This document shows, piece by piece, positions 54,439 through 63,493 of a stretch of DNA of 64,000 nucleotides. Both the position numbers and the translations under genes were made by a program. The stretch covers positions 62,001-126,000 of the forward strand of contig NZ_AMQH01000006.1 of assembly GCF_000300195.1 (NCBI RefSeq). The letters run 5' to 3'. This DNA is from Clostridium tunisiense TJ (lineage in GTDB: Bacteria; Bacillota; Clostridia; Clostridiales; Clostridiaceae). The notes under the pieces were generated by a model, which was given only the letters and a program-made list of their open reading frames with translations, did no database searches and was not told where the DNA came from. The stretch's first letter is position 1; each line of letters begins with the position of its first letter.

Positions 54439-56208
54439 TTATACGTTACTTATTTCCTTTTGTATAGTTATCAGTTGTTGCGCCAAATCCATAGATTCCT
54501 CTACTAACCCTTTGGACTCACATATCCTAATTTTGCTCATAATCTCTTTCTTCGACTCCTCTAACTTAAATTTTTTAATCTCTCTGATACAATCATGAAT
54601 CATTCTCTCCACATCGTATTCGCCTAATTTAACTTGGAGTTCTTGTATATTTATCCATTCTTTTGTGCATTCACTATTCTCTGCACATTTTGTATCGATT
54701 TTAGAATTTCTTTCATCATCAGGCAAGTGATGATAATTTACTATTAAGTCATAAATCGTTCTATGACTTTCTACAATAAAGTCTTCTCTATTTATTAAGT
54801 TTGTAATAATCTTTAAAAATTCCTTATCCTTGAGCATAAGCTTCAAAAGGGTTCTTTCACCTTTCACATAAGCAGGCTCTAAATATAATTTTTGCCCAAA
54901 ATCTACATTAATATTAGTTTTTTCTTCGTTTTTTGAAGTTTTTTTGTTAATCTCTCTTATTGTCTCCAAAATAGACTCTTCACTTACTCCAGCTTTTTGA
55001 GCAACTTGTTTTACATACACTTCTCTTTCAATAGGTTGAAGTGTTGCAAGTATATTTGCTACGTTGTTCACGTATTTTATTATCATTTCTTTATTCAAGA
55101 AATTTATTCCATCTTCTGCTTTTTTTAGTCTATAATCAATAAGAGGTAGTGCATTATTTACAAGCTTTAAAAAAGCTTCTTTTCCATTAGCTTTAATATA
55201 CTCATCAGGATCCTTACCTTGTGGCACTTGTAATACCTTTATATCAAAGTTCTCCTTTTTCAAGATTTCAAGTCCTCTTAAAGTTGCATTTTGCCCTGCA
55301 ACGTCTGCATCAAAGGAAATTATTACCTTATCCACATATCTTTTTAAAAGCTTAGCTTGATATTCTGTTAAAGCAGTTCCTAAGGTTGCTACCACATTAG
55401 TTATTCCGTGTTGATGAAGGGATATACAGTCCATATAGCCTTCTACTATTATTACTGTTCTATCCATATTAGTCTTAATTGCAAAATTTAATCCATAGAG
55501 GTGTATTCCTTTTCTAAATAACGGGGTTTCTGGTGAATTTAAATATTTAGGTTTAGAGTCATCTAAGACTCTCCCTCCAAAACCAATAACCTTACCGTTA
55601 TAATCAAAAACAGGGAAAATCACCCTATTCCTGAATCTATCGTATATTGACCCCTTAGGACTTTTTACCACAAGTCCTAAATTAAGCAATTCTTCCTCTT
55701 TAACACCCTTGGCTTTTAAATAATTTCTAAGGTTATGCCAACCATCAAAGGCAAAGCCAATTCCGAACTTCTTTAAAGTTGAATCATTAATACCTCTATT
55801 TTTAAAATATGAATAGGCCTTTTCATCTTTCCTTAAGTTATTATAAAAGAACCTTGCTGCTTCTACATTTATATTGTACATTTTGTCAAATTTAGCTCGC
55901 TCTATTTTTTTGTCGTTATTTTCCTCAATGTCAATTCCTATTCTTTCAGCAAGAACTTTTACAGCTTCTGGGAAGGTTACATTCTTTGTTTTCATAACAA
56001 AACTTATGACATTTCCAGCCTCTCCGCATCCAAAACATTTGTAAATTTGTTTATCTCTTGATACAGTAAAGGAAGGTGTTTTTTCATGATGAAAAGGACA
56101 CACGCCGATATAGTTTCTTCCTGTATGTTTTAATCTCACTACATCTGAAACCACATCTATTATGTCATTTTGTTCTTTTACCTTTTGTATGACTTCTTCT
56201 GAAAACAC
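54439..56208 (-). CDS. dnaG: DNA primase
   Basis: A 589-aa primase that lays RNA primers at the replication fork. CHC2 zinc finger with C37, H40, C58 and C61; catalytic core with the TOPRIM motifs VEGYMDCISLHQHG and ISFDADVAGQNA; and a C-terminal helicase-binding domain (about 440-589). GTG start at 56208 with AGGTGA. Followed by rpoD. Confidence 0.96.
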   Translation of the reverse strand: MFSEEVIQKVKEQNDIIDVVSDVVRLKHTGRNYIGVCPFHHEKTPSFTVSRDKQIYKCFGCGEAGNVISFVMKTKNVTFPEAVKVLAERIGIDIEENNDKKIERAKFDKMYNINVEAARFFYNNLRKDEKAYSYFKNRGINDSTLKKFGIGFAFDGWHNLRNYLKAKGVKEEELLNLGLVVKSPKGSIYDRFRNRVIFPVFDYNGKVIGFGGRVLDDSKPKYLNSPETPLFRKGIHLYGLNFAIKTNMDRTVIIVEGYMDCISLHQHGITNVVATLGTALTEYQAKLLKRYVDKVIISFDADVAGQNATLRGLEILKKENFDIKVLQVPQGKDPDEYIKANGKEAFLKLVNNALPLIDYRLKKAEDGINFLNKEMIIKYVNNVANILATLQPIEREVYVKQVAQKAGVSEESILETIREINKKTSKNEEKTNINVDFGQKLYLEPAYVKGERTLLKLMLKDKEFLKIITNLINREDFIVESHRTIYDLIVNYHHLPDDERNSKIDTKCAENSECTKEWINIQELQVKLGEYDVERMIHDCIREIKKFKLEESKKEIMSKIRICESKGLVEESMDLAQQLITIQKEISNV

Positions 56209-56533
56209 TTAACGATTTCACCTGCCTATAAAGTCCATACCTTTTCAATTTCGACAAAAAGTCTTATATTCCTTCTTTTGTTTGAACTTTTTTTATTTTT
56301 TTGTAGTAATTGCTATTATTATATTCTGTACAAAGTGTCGTTTTCCTTCAAAAAATTAAATTTTTAATAAATAATATATGTTTTTTAATAAATATGCATG
56401 CCTTTAGTTACTAATAAGCTTACAATGCAACAACTTTTCTATTAATATTCCCTTAAACCATCTATAAGATAACATTTTTTTCAAAACCTTATAATCAAAA
56501 TCTATACAAATGAGCCTTACTAATGGCCATTAT
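56209..56533. other. Intergenic region dgt-dnaG
   Basis: AT-rich, presumably with the promoter of the dnaG-rpoD operon. No gene or hairpin stands out. Confidence 0.4.
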
Positions 56534-57550
56534 TTATCTTGGTAAATATATATCATCAAATAAACTTAAGCAAAATTCATCACTCATTCCAGCAATGTAA
56601 TCTCCAACACCTTGGGATAATCCTTCTTCCTTTGCAATTTCTCCATAAAACTTTGGAAGTTTCTCTGGGTGATTATAAAAATACTTATACACATGAGTTA
56701 GAACAAATTTCGCCTTATCTCTTTCCACTTTTAAAATATCCCCGTTATATACATTTTTAAACATAAAATTCCTAAGACCACTTAATGACTTTTCTACTTC
56801 ACTAGATAAGGAAACTGAAGGGTTATAGTTTTTTATATTGGCAATTGTGTTATATATACAGTCTTTCACTAGAGTATCAATTCTATCTCCATGAGTTTTT
56901 CCAAGAGAACTTATATATTCTGCTGGTATTTCCCTTTCACTTAAAAGTCCAGCTCTTATAGAATCATCTATATCGTGGTTAACATAAGCAATCTTATCAC
57001 TATACTTTACTATCTGCCCTTCTAAAGTGTAGGATCTTTTAGCTGTGGTTGAAAATCCACTATGATATAAAATGCCATCTAATACTTCCCCAGTGAGATT
57101 CAACCCTTTACCGTTTTTCTCAATTCTAGTTAATACTCTAACACTATGTTCATTGTGCTTGAAGCCTTGTGGTAACAATTCATTTAAAACCTCTTCTCCA
57201 TTATGTGCAAAAGCTACATGTCCAATGTCATGTCCTAGGGCAATAGCTTCTATTAAATCTTCATTAAGACCTATGCCTCTACCTATAGTTCTTGCAATTT
57301 GAGCAACCTCTAGAGTATGGGTAAGTCTTGTTCTATAATGATCATTCCAAGTTTTAATATAAACTTGAGTTTTCATCTTAAGTCTTCTAAAGGATTTGCA
57401 ATGTATTATTCTATCTCTATCTACCATATAACAAGTTCTTATATCATCTTTATTTTCTTCGACTTTTCTTCCTTTTGAATAAAATGAATATGCTGCCTCT
57501 GGTATTAATGTGTTTTTCTCAACACTTTCTATTCTTTCTCTAATATTCAC
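56534..57550 (-). CDS. dgt: Deoxyguanosinetriphosphate triphosphohydrolase-like protein
   Basis: A 338-aa HD-domain enzyme that splits dNTPs (dGTP) into nucleoside and triphosphate. Motifs: RSFRRLKMKTQV-like opening (KSFRRLKMKTQVYI), RTRLTHTLEVAQIART with His78, the HD pair H107-D108 in ALGHDIGHVAFAHNGEEVL, and YVNHDIDDSIRAGLL with the late Asp. GTG start preceded by GGAGGAG. Upstream of dnaG in the typical clostridial order. Confidence 0.92.
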   Translation of the reverse strand: MNIRERIESVEKNTLIPEAAYSFYSKGRKVEENKDDIRTCYMVDRDRIIHCKSFRRLKMKTQVYIKTWNDHYRTRLTHTLEVAQIARTIGRGIGLNEDLIEAIALGHDIGHVAFAHNGEEVLNELLPQGFKHNEHSVRVLTRIEKNGKGLNLTGEVLDGILYHSGFSTTAKRSYTLEGQIVKYSDKIAYVNHDIDDSIRAGLLSEREIPAEYISSLGKTHGDRIDTLVKDCIYNTIANIKNYNPSVSLSSEVEKSLSGLRNFMFKNVYNGDILKVERDKAKFVLTHVYKYFYNHPEKLPKFYGEIAKEEGLSQGVGDYIAGMSDEFCLSLFDDIYLPR

Positions 57551-58227
57551 AAAAACTCCTCCATAAAACTATATATATTTTTTTAATATATACAAAATGC
57601 AATAAAGATACTACTTAAATATATCTAATTCTATTCAGCATTCTCTTTTATATAAGTTGATCAAAATTATCTTACAGTGTATATATGTTCTAATAAATAA
57701 ACTACATTATAACCTTTAGAGTCATCTATATTTGACAACTTCTTGGATGTAGAAAGTTAATTAGACCTTATATATAAATAATATTGGAACTTATATATAT
57801 TCTTACTTAAATATGTAATATTTGTTACTACTTTAATAATATACTTGTATTATAAATAATATTATTATGATTAACTAGTTTTTAAAAAATTTAAGCTTAA
57901 TTTTTATCATTCTGAGTTAGCTCTTTAACACCATTTTGGAAGCTTCAAGTTTGTCATCTTCTCTAAGTAGCAGTTGCTCAGTCTAGGTAAACTACTTTTG
58001 TGGCGGTTCAGATCTACTTTCAAAGTAGCTCCACAAAATGAACTTATTCATAACTTAATATGATTAAGCTTAATATTCTAGTGATTTTATTAAGCATATC
58101 TTTTATTAATTTATAATAGTTATCCTAGTGAATTTATGAATGAATGTTCCTTATTTATCTTTAGGGTGCTTTTTTTAATGTAGAAATAATATTCTAGTAC
58201 TGAAAATATTTTTTAAGGGGTGTTGTT
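57551..58227. other. Divergent intergenic region dgt-cotS
   Basis: 677 bases without a coding frame. It contains one strong two-part hairpin (57996-58038, listed separately) and otherwise AT-rich sequence. Confidence 0.5.
57996..58038. repeat. Compound hairpin upstream of cotS
   Basis: TTTTGTGG (57996-58003) pairs with CCACAAAA (58031-58038); inside it CTACTTT and AAAGTAG pair over one base. No T-run. Unusually GC-containing for this region; role unknown. Confidence 0.5.
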
Positions 58228-59292
58228 ATGACTAGTATTGCTAAAAATAAAAACAATATAGAATTATTATCTGAAAAAAATGTAAAAAAATACGTGTTAC
58301 CCTATTATGGTTTACATAATGCTGAGGTTTCTCAAGTGAAATTAAAGGATACTGACAAGCAAAGAGCAGTATATAGGGTATCTTATAAGGATAAAGAATA
58401 CTGCCTTAAAAAAGTTTATTTCCCCCTAGAAGAACTTTTATTTGTCTACTCAGCTGTAGAATGGTTATATAGGTATGGAGTAAAAGTCCCTAGAATTTTA
58501 TCCACCTTAAATCACAGTAGATATGTTAATTATGAAAATATGCTTTTCATTTTAACTCCTTGGATTGATGGTGACAAATGCGATTTTGATTCTATAAAAC
58601 ATGTACTTCTAACTAGCGGCAACCTTGGTAAAATTCATAAAGTGTCTCAAAATTTCAAACCAATCCTAGGTAGTTCAGAGAAAATTGGTTGCACTAACCC
58701 TCATAATTCTTTAAATAAACATTATAATAATTTAATGACCTATTCAAATTTAGCTTTTAAACATAACGACAAATTTTCTAGAATTTTTTTGGACAACATT
58801 GAAACAAGTCTTTTATTAGCTAAAACTTCTAATAATATTTCTAGCTCTATAAACCTTGATAACTTATCAAAATCTCTATGTCATAATGATTATGTTAGTA
58901 AAAATATTATTGTAGATAAAAATGACATTTGGGTTATAGATTTTGATAAATGTAAATACGACTTCTGTGCTCTTGATATTTCCTATTGTTTAAGAAGACT
59001 TCTAAGACGTGATGGAACAAAGTGGAATGTGGAATTAACTATAACTTTCTTAAATGAATATGAAAAACACAATCAGCTAACCATAGACGATTACAAGTAT
59101 ATTTTATCTTATTTAGCCTTTCCTCAGAAATACTGGAAAATCTCTAGAGATTACTTTGCAAATATTTCAAAATGTAATAAAAAAGCCTTTATATCTTTAA
59201 TTGAAAAAGTTGTAGCTCAACATGAAGACCAACTTAATTTTGTTCGCAAGTTTACAGAGTACATCGAGTTTAAATTTGGTGAAACTCTATAA
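58228..59292 (+). CDS. CotS family spore coat protein
   Basis: A 354-aa protein with an aminoglycoside-phosphotransferase-like kinase fold, as in CotS/YtaA/YutH. Visible: YRVSYKDKEYCLKKVYFPLEEL (nucleotide Lys region), FILTPWIDGDKCDF, LCHNDYVSKNIIVDKNDIWVIDFDKCKYDFCALDIS (the HND...N and DFD catalytic-loop-like motifs are kept). Members are inner-coat proteins of endospores; kinase activity is mostly unproven. ATG has AAGGGG. A mother-cell sigma promoter was not identified. Confidence 0.87.
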   Translation: MTSIAKNKNNIELLSEKNVKKYVLPYYGLHNAEVSQVKLKDTDKQRAVYRVSYKDKEYCLKKVYFPLEELLFVYSAVEWLYRYGVKVPRILSTLNHSRYVNYENMLFILTPWIDGDKCDFDSIKHVLLTSGNLGKIHKVSQNFKPILGSSEKIGCTNPHNSLNKHYNNLMTYSNLAFKHNDKFSRIFLDNIETSLLLAKTSNNISSSINLDNLSKSLCHNDYVSKNIIVDKNDIWVIDFDKCKYDFCALDISYCLRRLLRRDGTKWNVELTITFLNEYEKHNQLTIDDYKYILSYLAFPQKYWKISRDYFANISKCNKKAFISLIEKVVAQHEDQLNFVRKFTEYIEFKFGETL

Positions 59293-59306
59293 ATAGCATA
59301 TAAAAA

Positions 59307-59342
59307 TATAGGAGTTGACTATTTAAAGCCAACTCCTTATTC
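59307..59342 (+). terminator. Terminator of the cotS-like gene
   Basis: AGGAGTTG and CAACTCCT pair across a 14-base loop and lead into T-rich sequence. Confidence 0.7.
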
Positions 59343-59434
59343 TTGTGCTTAAAACCTTAAGTCTTCAATAAGTGAATTTAAACTCACCTTGTGAATAAAC
59401 TTAGAAATTAACAACATCTATTATATGAATGTTA

Positions 59435-62068
59435 CTATTTTCTTGGGTTTTTAACTTCTGCTTGAGCAGCAGCAAGTCTTGCAACTGGAACTCTGAATGG
59501 TGAGCATGATACATAGTTTAATCCTATGTTATGGCAGAACTCAACTGATGATGGGTCTCCACCGTGCTCTCCACATATTCCAAGTTTAATATCTTCTCTA
59601 GTTTGCTTTCCAAGTTTTACAGACATTTCAACAAGTTTACCTACACCAGTTTGGTCTAATCTTTGGAATGGATCTGACTCGTAGATTCCTTTGTCATAGT
59701 AATGCTTTAAGAAGTTACCAGCATCATCTCTTGAGAATCCGAAAGTCATTTGAGTTAAGTCATTAGTACCAAATGAGAAGAATTCTGCTTCTTTAGCAAT
59801 CTCATCAGCTGTTAATGCAGCTCTTGGGATTTCTATCATTGTACCAACCATGTACTTAAGCTCTATTCCTCTTTCAGCTATTATAGCATCAGCAGTTCTT
59901 GTTACTATATCTTTAACATACTTAAGCTCTTTAACTTCTCCAACTAATGGAATCATTATTTCTGGAACTATGTCATAACCTTTTCTTGTTTTAACATCTA
60001 TAGCAGCTTCTATAACTGCTCTTGTTTGCATTTCAGCAATTTCTGGGTAAGAAACAGCTAATCTACATCCTCTATGTCCCATCATTGGGTTGAACTCATG
60101 TAATGAGTCAACTGTAGCTTTTAACTCTTCAAAAGTTATTCCTAATTCTACAGCTAATTCTTTGATTTCCTCATCTACATGTGGTAAGAACTCATGTAGT
60201 GGTGGATCTAAGAATCTTATAGTAGCTGGTCTATCAACTAACTCTTCATAGATTCCTATGAAGTCTTGTCTTTGCATTGGTAATAATTTTTCTAATGCTG
60301 TTCTTCTTGAAGTCTCATCTTTAGCAACGATCATTTGTCTGATTGCCATAATTCTATCAGCTTCAAAGAACATATGCTCTGTTCTGCAAAGACCTATACC
60401 TTCAGCTCCGTATTTAACAGCTTGAGCTGTATCTCTTGGAGTATCAGCATTTGTTCTAACTTTTAAGCTTCTTATTTCATCAGCCCAAGCCATGAATGTT
60501 CCAAAGTATCCGCTTATTTCTGGCTCAACTGTTTTAATTTGTCCTGCATATACGTTTCCTGTGCTTCCATCGATAGATATGTAATCTCCCTCATGGTAAA
60601 CAACTCCGCCAACTTCAAAAGTTTTAGCTTCTTCGTTAACTTTAATATCTCCGCAACCAGCTACACAGCAAGTTCCCATTCCCCTAGCAACAACAGCTGC
60701 GTGAGAAGTCATTCCACCTCTAACTGTTAATATACCTTCAGATGCAATCATACCCTCGATGTCTTCTGGTGAAGTTTCAAGTCTTACTAAAACAACTTTT
60801 TCTCCTTTTTCATGAGCAACTTTTGACTCTTCAGCTGTAAAGTAAACTTTACCACAAGCAGCTCCTGGAGATGCTGGAAGACCCTTTGCTATTACTGCAG
60901 CATTTTTCATGTCTGTAGCATCAAAGTTAGGATGTAATAATGTATCTAATTGTTTTGGTTCAACTTTAAGAATTGCTTCTTCTTTAGTTAACATTCCTTC
61001 TTCAACTAGATCAACAGCTATTTTAAGAGCAGCTTGAGCAGTTCTCTTACCATTTCTAGTTTGTAGGAAGTAAAGTTTTCCTTCTTCTATAGTGAACTCC
61101 ATGTCTTGCATGTCTCTGTAGTGATTTTCTAATGTATTTACTATATCCATGAATTGTTTGTAAACTTCTGCATTTTCTTTTTCTAATTGCTCTATTGGTT
61201 GTGGAGTTCTGATACCTGCAACAACGTCCTCACCTTGAGCATTCATTAAGTACTCAGCAAATATTTTCTTTTCTCCAGTAGATGGGTTTCTTGAGAATGC
61301 AACTCCTGTACCAGAAGTTTCTCCTTTGTTTCCGAATACCATCTCTTGAACGTTAACAGCTGTTCCCCAGCTTCCTGGAATATCATTCATTCTTCTATAA
61401 ACGATAGCTCTTGGGTTGTTCCAAGATCTGAATACAGCAGTTATAGAAGCTATTAATTGCTCTTTTGGATCGCTTGGGAATTCTTCTCCCTTAGCATTTT
61501 TGTAGAAAGCTTTGAATTTTTTAACTAACTCTTTTAAGTCGTTAGCATCTAATTCAGTGTCAAGTTTAACACCTTTAGCTTCTTTCATTTCATCCATGAT
61601 TTCTTCAAAGTGTTTTTTCTCAACTTCCATAACAACGTCAGCAAACATTTGAATAAATCTTCTGTAAGAGTCATAAGCAAATCTTGGGTTTCCAGTTTTA
61701 TTAGCCATAACTTCTACAGTATTATCATTTAATCCAAGGTTTAATATTGTATCCATCATACCAGGCATTGAAGCTCTTGCTCCAGATCTAACTGATACTA
61801 GTAATGGATTTTCTAAACTTCCAAATTTCTTTCCTGAAATGTTTTCTAATTCAGCCATTTTAGCATGAATTTGCTCAACGATTTCTGGAGCTATTGTTCT
61901 GTTATCATCATAATATTTGTTACAAGCTTCTGTAGTTACTGTGAATCCCTGTGGAACTGGAATTCCTATGCTTGTCATGTCAGCAAGGTTTGCACCCTTA
62001 CCACCAAGTAAATTCTTCATTGAAGCGTCACCTTCACTAAAAAGGTAAACGTACTTTTTGTTTTCCAT
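59435..62068 (-). CDS. ppdK: Pyruvate, phosphate dikinase
   Basis: An 877-aa enzyme interconverting pyruvate, ATP, Pi with PEP, AMP, PPi; central in clostridial PEP metabolism. N-terminal ATP-grasp domain (FSEGDASMKNLLGGKGANLADM, RSGARASMPGMMDTILNLG), phospho-His domain with GGMTSHAAVVARGMGTCCV, and C-terminal PEP/pyruvate barrel with the catalytic Cys in LGICGEHGGDPSS. Start at ATG 62068, after AAGGGGTG; the GTG three codons earlier overlaps that site. Just downstream of ccpN. The usual PPDK regulatory kinase gene is not adjacent. Confidence 0.96.
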   Translation of the reverse strand: MENKKYVYLFSEGDASMKNLLGGKGANLADMTSIGIPVPQGFTVTTEACNKYYDDNRTIAPEIVEQIHAKMAELENISGKKFGSLENPLLVSVRSGARASMPGMMDTILNLGLNDNTVEVMANKTGNPRFAYDSYRRFIQMFADVVMEVEKKHFEEIMDEMKEAKGVKLDTELDANDLKELVKKFKAFYKNAKGEEFPSDPKEQLIASITAVFRSWNNPRAIVYRRMNDIPGSWGTAVNVQEMVFGNKGETSGTGVAFSRNPSTGEKKIFAEYLMNAQGEDVVAGIRTPQPIEQLEKENAEVYKQFMDIVNTLENHYRDMQDMEFTIEEGKLYFLQTRNGKRTAQAALKIAVDLVEEGMLTKEEAILKVEPKQLDTLLHPNFDATDMKNAAVIAKGLPASPGAACGKVYFTAEESKVAHEKGEKVVLVRLETSPEDIEGMIASEGILTVRGGMTSHAAVVARGMGTCCVAGCGDIKVNEEAKTFEVGGVVYHEGDYISIDGSTGNVYAGQIKTVEPEISGYFGTFMAWADEIRSLKVRTNADTPRDTAQAVKYGAEGIGLCRTEHMFFEADRIMAIRQMIVAKDETSRRTALEKLLPMQRQDFIGIYEELVDRPATIRFLDPPLHEFLPHVDEEIKELAVELGITFEELKATVDSLHEFNPMMGHRGCRLAVSYPEIAEMQTRAVIEAAIDVKTRKGYDIVPEIMIPLVGEVKELKYVKDIVTRTADAIIAERGIELKYMVGTMIEIPRAALTADEIAKEAEFFSFGTNDLTQMTFGFSRDDAGNFLKHYYDKGIYESDPFQRLDQTGVGKLVEMSVKLGKQTREDIKLGICGEHGGDPSSVEFCHNIGLNYVSCSPFRVPVARLAAAQAEVKNPRK

Positions 62069-62125
62069 GGTATACACCCCTTAAATTTAATATCTATAGT
62101 TTAATAAATAGAGAGTTATAAACTC

Positions 62126-62758
62126 CTACTCATCTTCACCCATCGTAACGAATAATTGTGTTATTGTAGTCTTTGAAACTTTTCCTACTATTTTAAACAC
62201 TTCTTTATTTTGTTCTACTACCTTTTGTACTACTGGCAAACTATCAACTTGTCGCTCTATTATCTTTTTTGCCGCATCTAAAACTGATTCATCTTCATAT
62301 ACATAAACTATATTTGGCATTCTAGTCATTATTATGCCAACTGGTACCCTGTGTATATCAACTGTTCCCATTACCATCTTAATAAAATCTTTTCTTGAAA
62401 CTGCCCCCACTAGATTGCCATTGTTTTCTACAAACAGTGTACCAGCATCATTTAAGAAAAGATTTAAAATTGACTGATAAACTGTAGTTTCTTCTGATAC
62501 TACAGTAGGTTTCGACATAACATCTTTAACTTTTATGTTTGTGAAACAAGACTTACTTATTTGTTCTGATGGTTTTTTCCCAAATATGTATCCAACCTTT
62601 GGTCTTGCTTCTAGGTATCCACTCATTGTCAGTATTGCAAGATCAGGTCTTAGGGCGGAACGAGTTAACCCTAACTTTGCCGCTAATGCTTCACTAGTTA
62701 TAGGTTGATTTTCTTTTACTAATTTAATTATTTCTTCTTGTCTTGCTGAGAGTTTAAT
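62126..62758 (-). CDS. ccpN: CcpN-type transcriptional repressor with CBS pair (ATT start)
   Basis: A 210-aa protein: N-terminal winged helix (SARQEEIIKLVKENQPITSEALAAKLGLTRSALRPDLAILTMSGYLEARPKVGY) and two CBS domains (about 75-130 and 140-200). CcpN senses ATP/ADP-type signals and represses gluconeogenic genes; here it precedes ppdK. No ATG, GTG or TTG lies between the upstream TGA and the first helix; an ATT at 62758 sits 8 bases after AAGGCGG and is the most likely start. A later ATG at 62626 would delete the DNA-binding domain. Confidence 0.85.
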   Translation of the reverse strand: MKLSARQEEIIKLVKENQPITSEALAAKLGLTRSALRPDLAILTMSGYLEARPKVGYIFGKKPSEQISKSCFTNIKVKDVMSKPTVVSEETTVYQSILNLFLNDAGTLFVENNGNLVGAVSRKDFIKMVMGTVDIHRVPVGIIMTRMPNIVYVYEDESVLDAAKKIIERQVDSLPVVQKVVEQNKEVFKIVGKVSKTTITQLFVTMGEDE

Positions 62759-63150
62759 ATATTTCGCCGCCTTTCAATATGAACTAAAGCAGATTTACAT
62801 AAGTTATATGAAGATAGATAAGTTGACATATTTTCCATAGTTTCTATTATACCATGATATTATAACAAGTAATACAATTTTTCAATGTTTTTCTTAAATT
62901 AACCATGAAATATTAAGATTTTTTAATGAAAAATCTTAGCTATCTCTTATTTTTGTTAAATAATATAAATTTTATACATTTTATCTTGCAAAACCTCACT
63001 AAATGAAAACATTTTCATAGAAATGAAGGTATCAATGGAGTTTTTTAATGTATTTTTTTGTACGTAATAAAATAATTTTTATTAAACTTATATATAGAAT
63101 ACAATAAAGAAACTTCACTAATAATAAACCTACTTTTACATTTTCTTTCG

Positions 63151-63205
63151 TATAAGTTGCTTTTAATTTATTAAGTAATATAGAACTACTGCTCAACTTA
63201 TATAT
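63151..63205 (+). repeat. Second dispersed repeat family, copy 2
   Basis: 29 bases (63151-63179) identical to the complement of 33767-33795; the rest is a weaker match ending CAACTTATATAT. Confidence 0.7.
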
Positions 63206-63254
63206 TTGCTACATAACTAAATTAGTTTATTCAATTGTTTAGTTATGTAGCAAA
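63205..63254. repeat. Perfect 17-bp inverted repeat
   Basis: TTTGCTACATAACTAAA (63205-63221) and its exact complement (63238-63254), loop 16 bases, no T-run on either side. Confidence 0.8.
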
Positions 63255-63256
63255 CT

Positions 63257-63372
63257 AAAGTCAATACTTAACTTGCACATTATTACTATCTTGGTACCCT
63301 TAAGGTTTTTGGTGATGAATGAAGTTCATCATGAGTAAAACAGATATTCACCTTATAAGCCTATATAAAAGC
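63257..63372 (+). repeat. Dispersed intergenic repeat, copy A (best copy)
   Basis: Begins AAAGTCAATACTTAACT, continues with CCTTAAGG, a TGATGAA/TTCATCA hairpin and a TATTCACCTTATAAGCC tail. Related blocks occur in the same order near 22784, 23277, 28224-28377 (minus) and 31660. Confidence 0.6.
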
Positions 63373-63462
63373 CATAAAAGACCTATGTAAGGTTGTATTG
63401 CTTATGTTAAAATCTGCAATTGGTTATAATACAAAATTTAACTTTCTATAACTTTATTCTTC

Positions 63463-63493
63463 ATAATAAAAAGTTAGCATTTCTGCTAACTTT
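63463..63493 (-). terminator. Terminator of the DUF4342 gene
   Basis: AAAGTTAGC pairs with GCTAACTTT and a T-run follows; the stem overlaps the gene's TAG stop. Confidence 0.75.
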
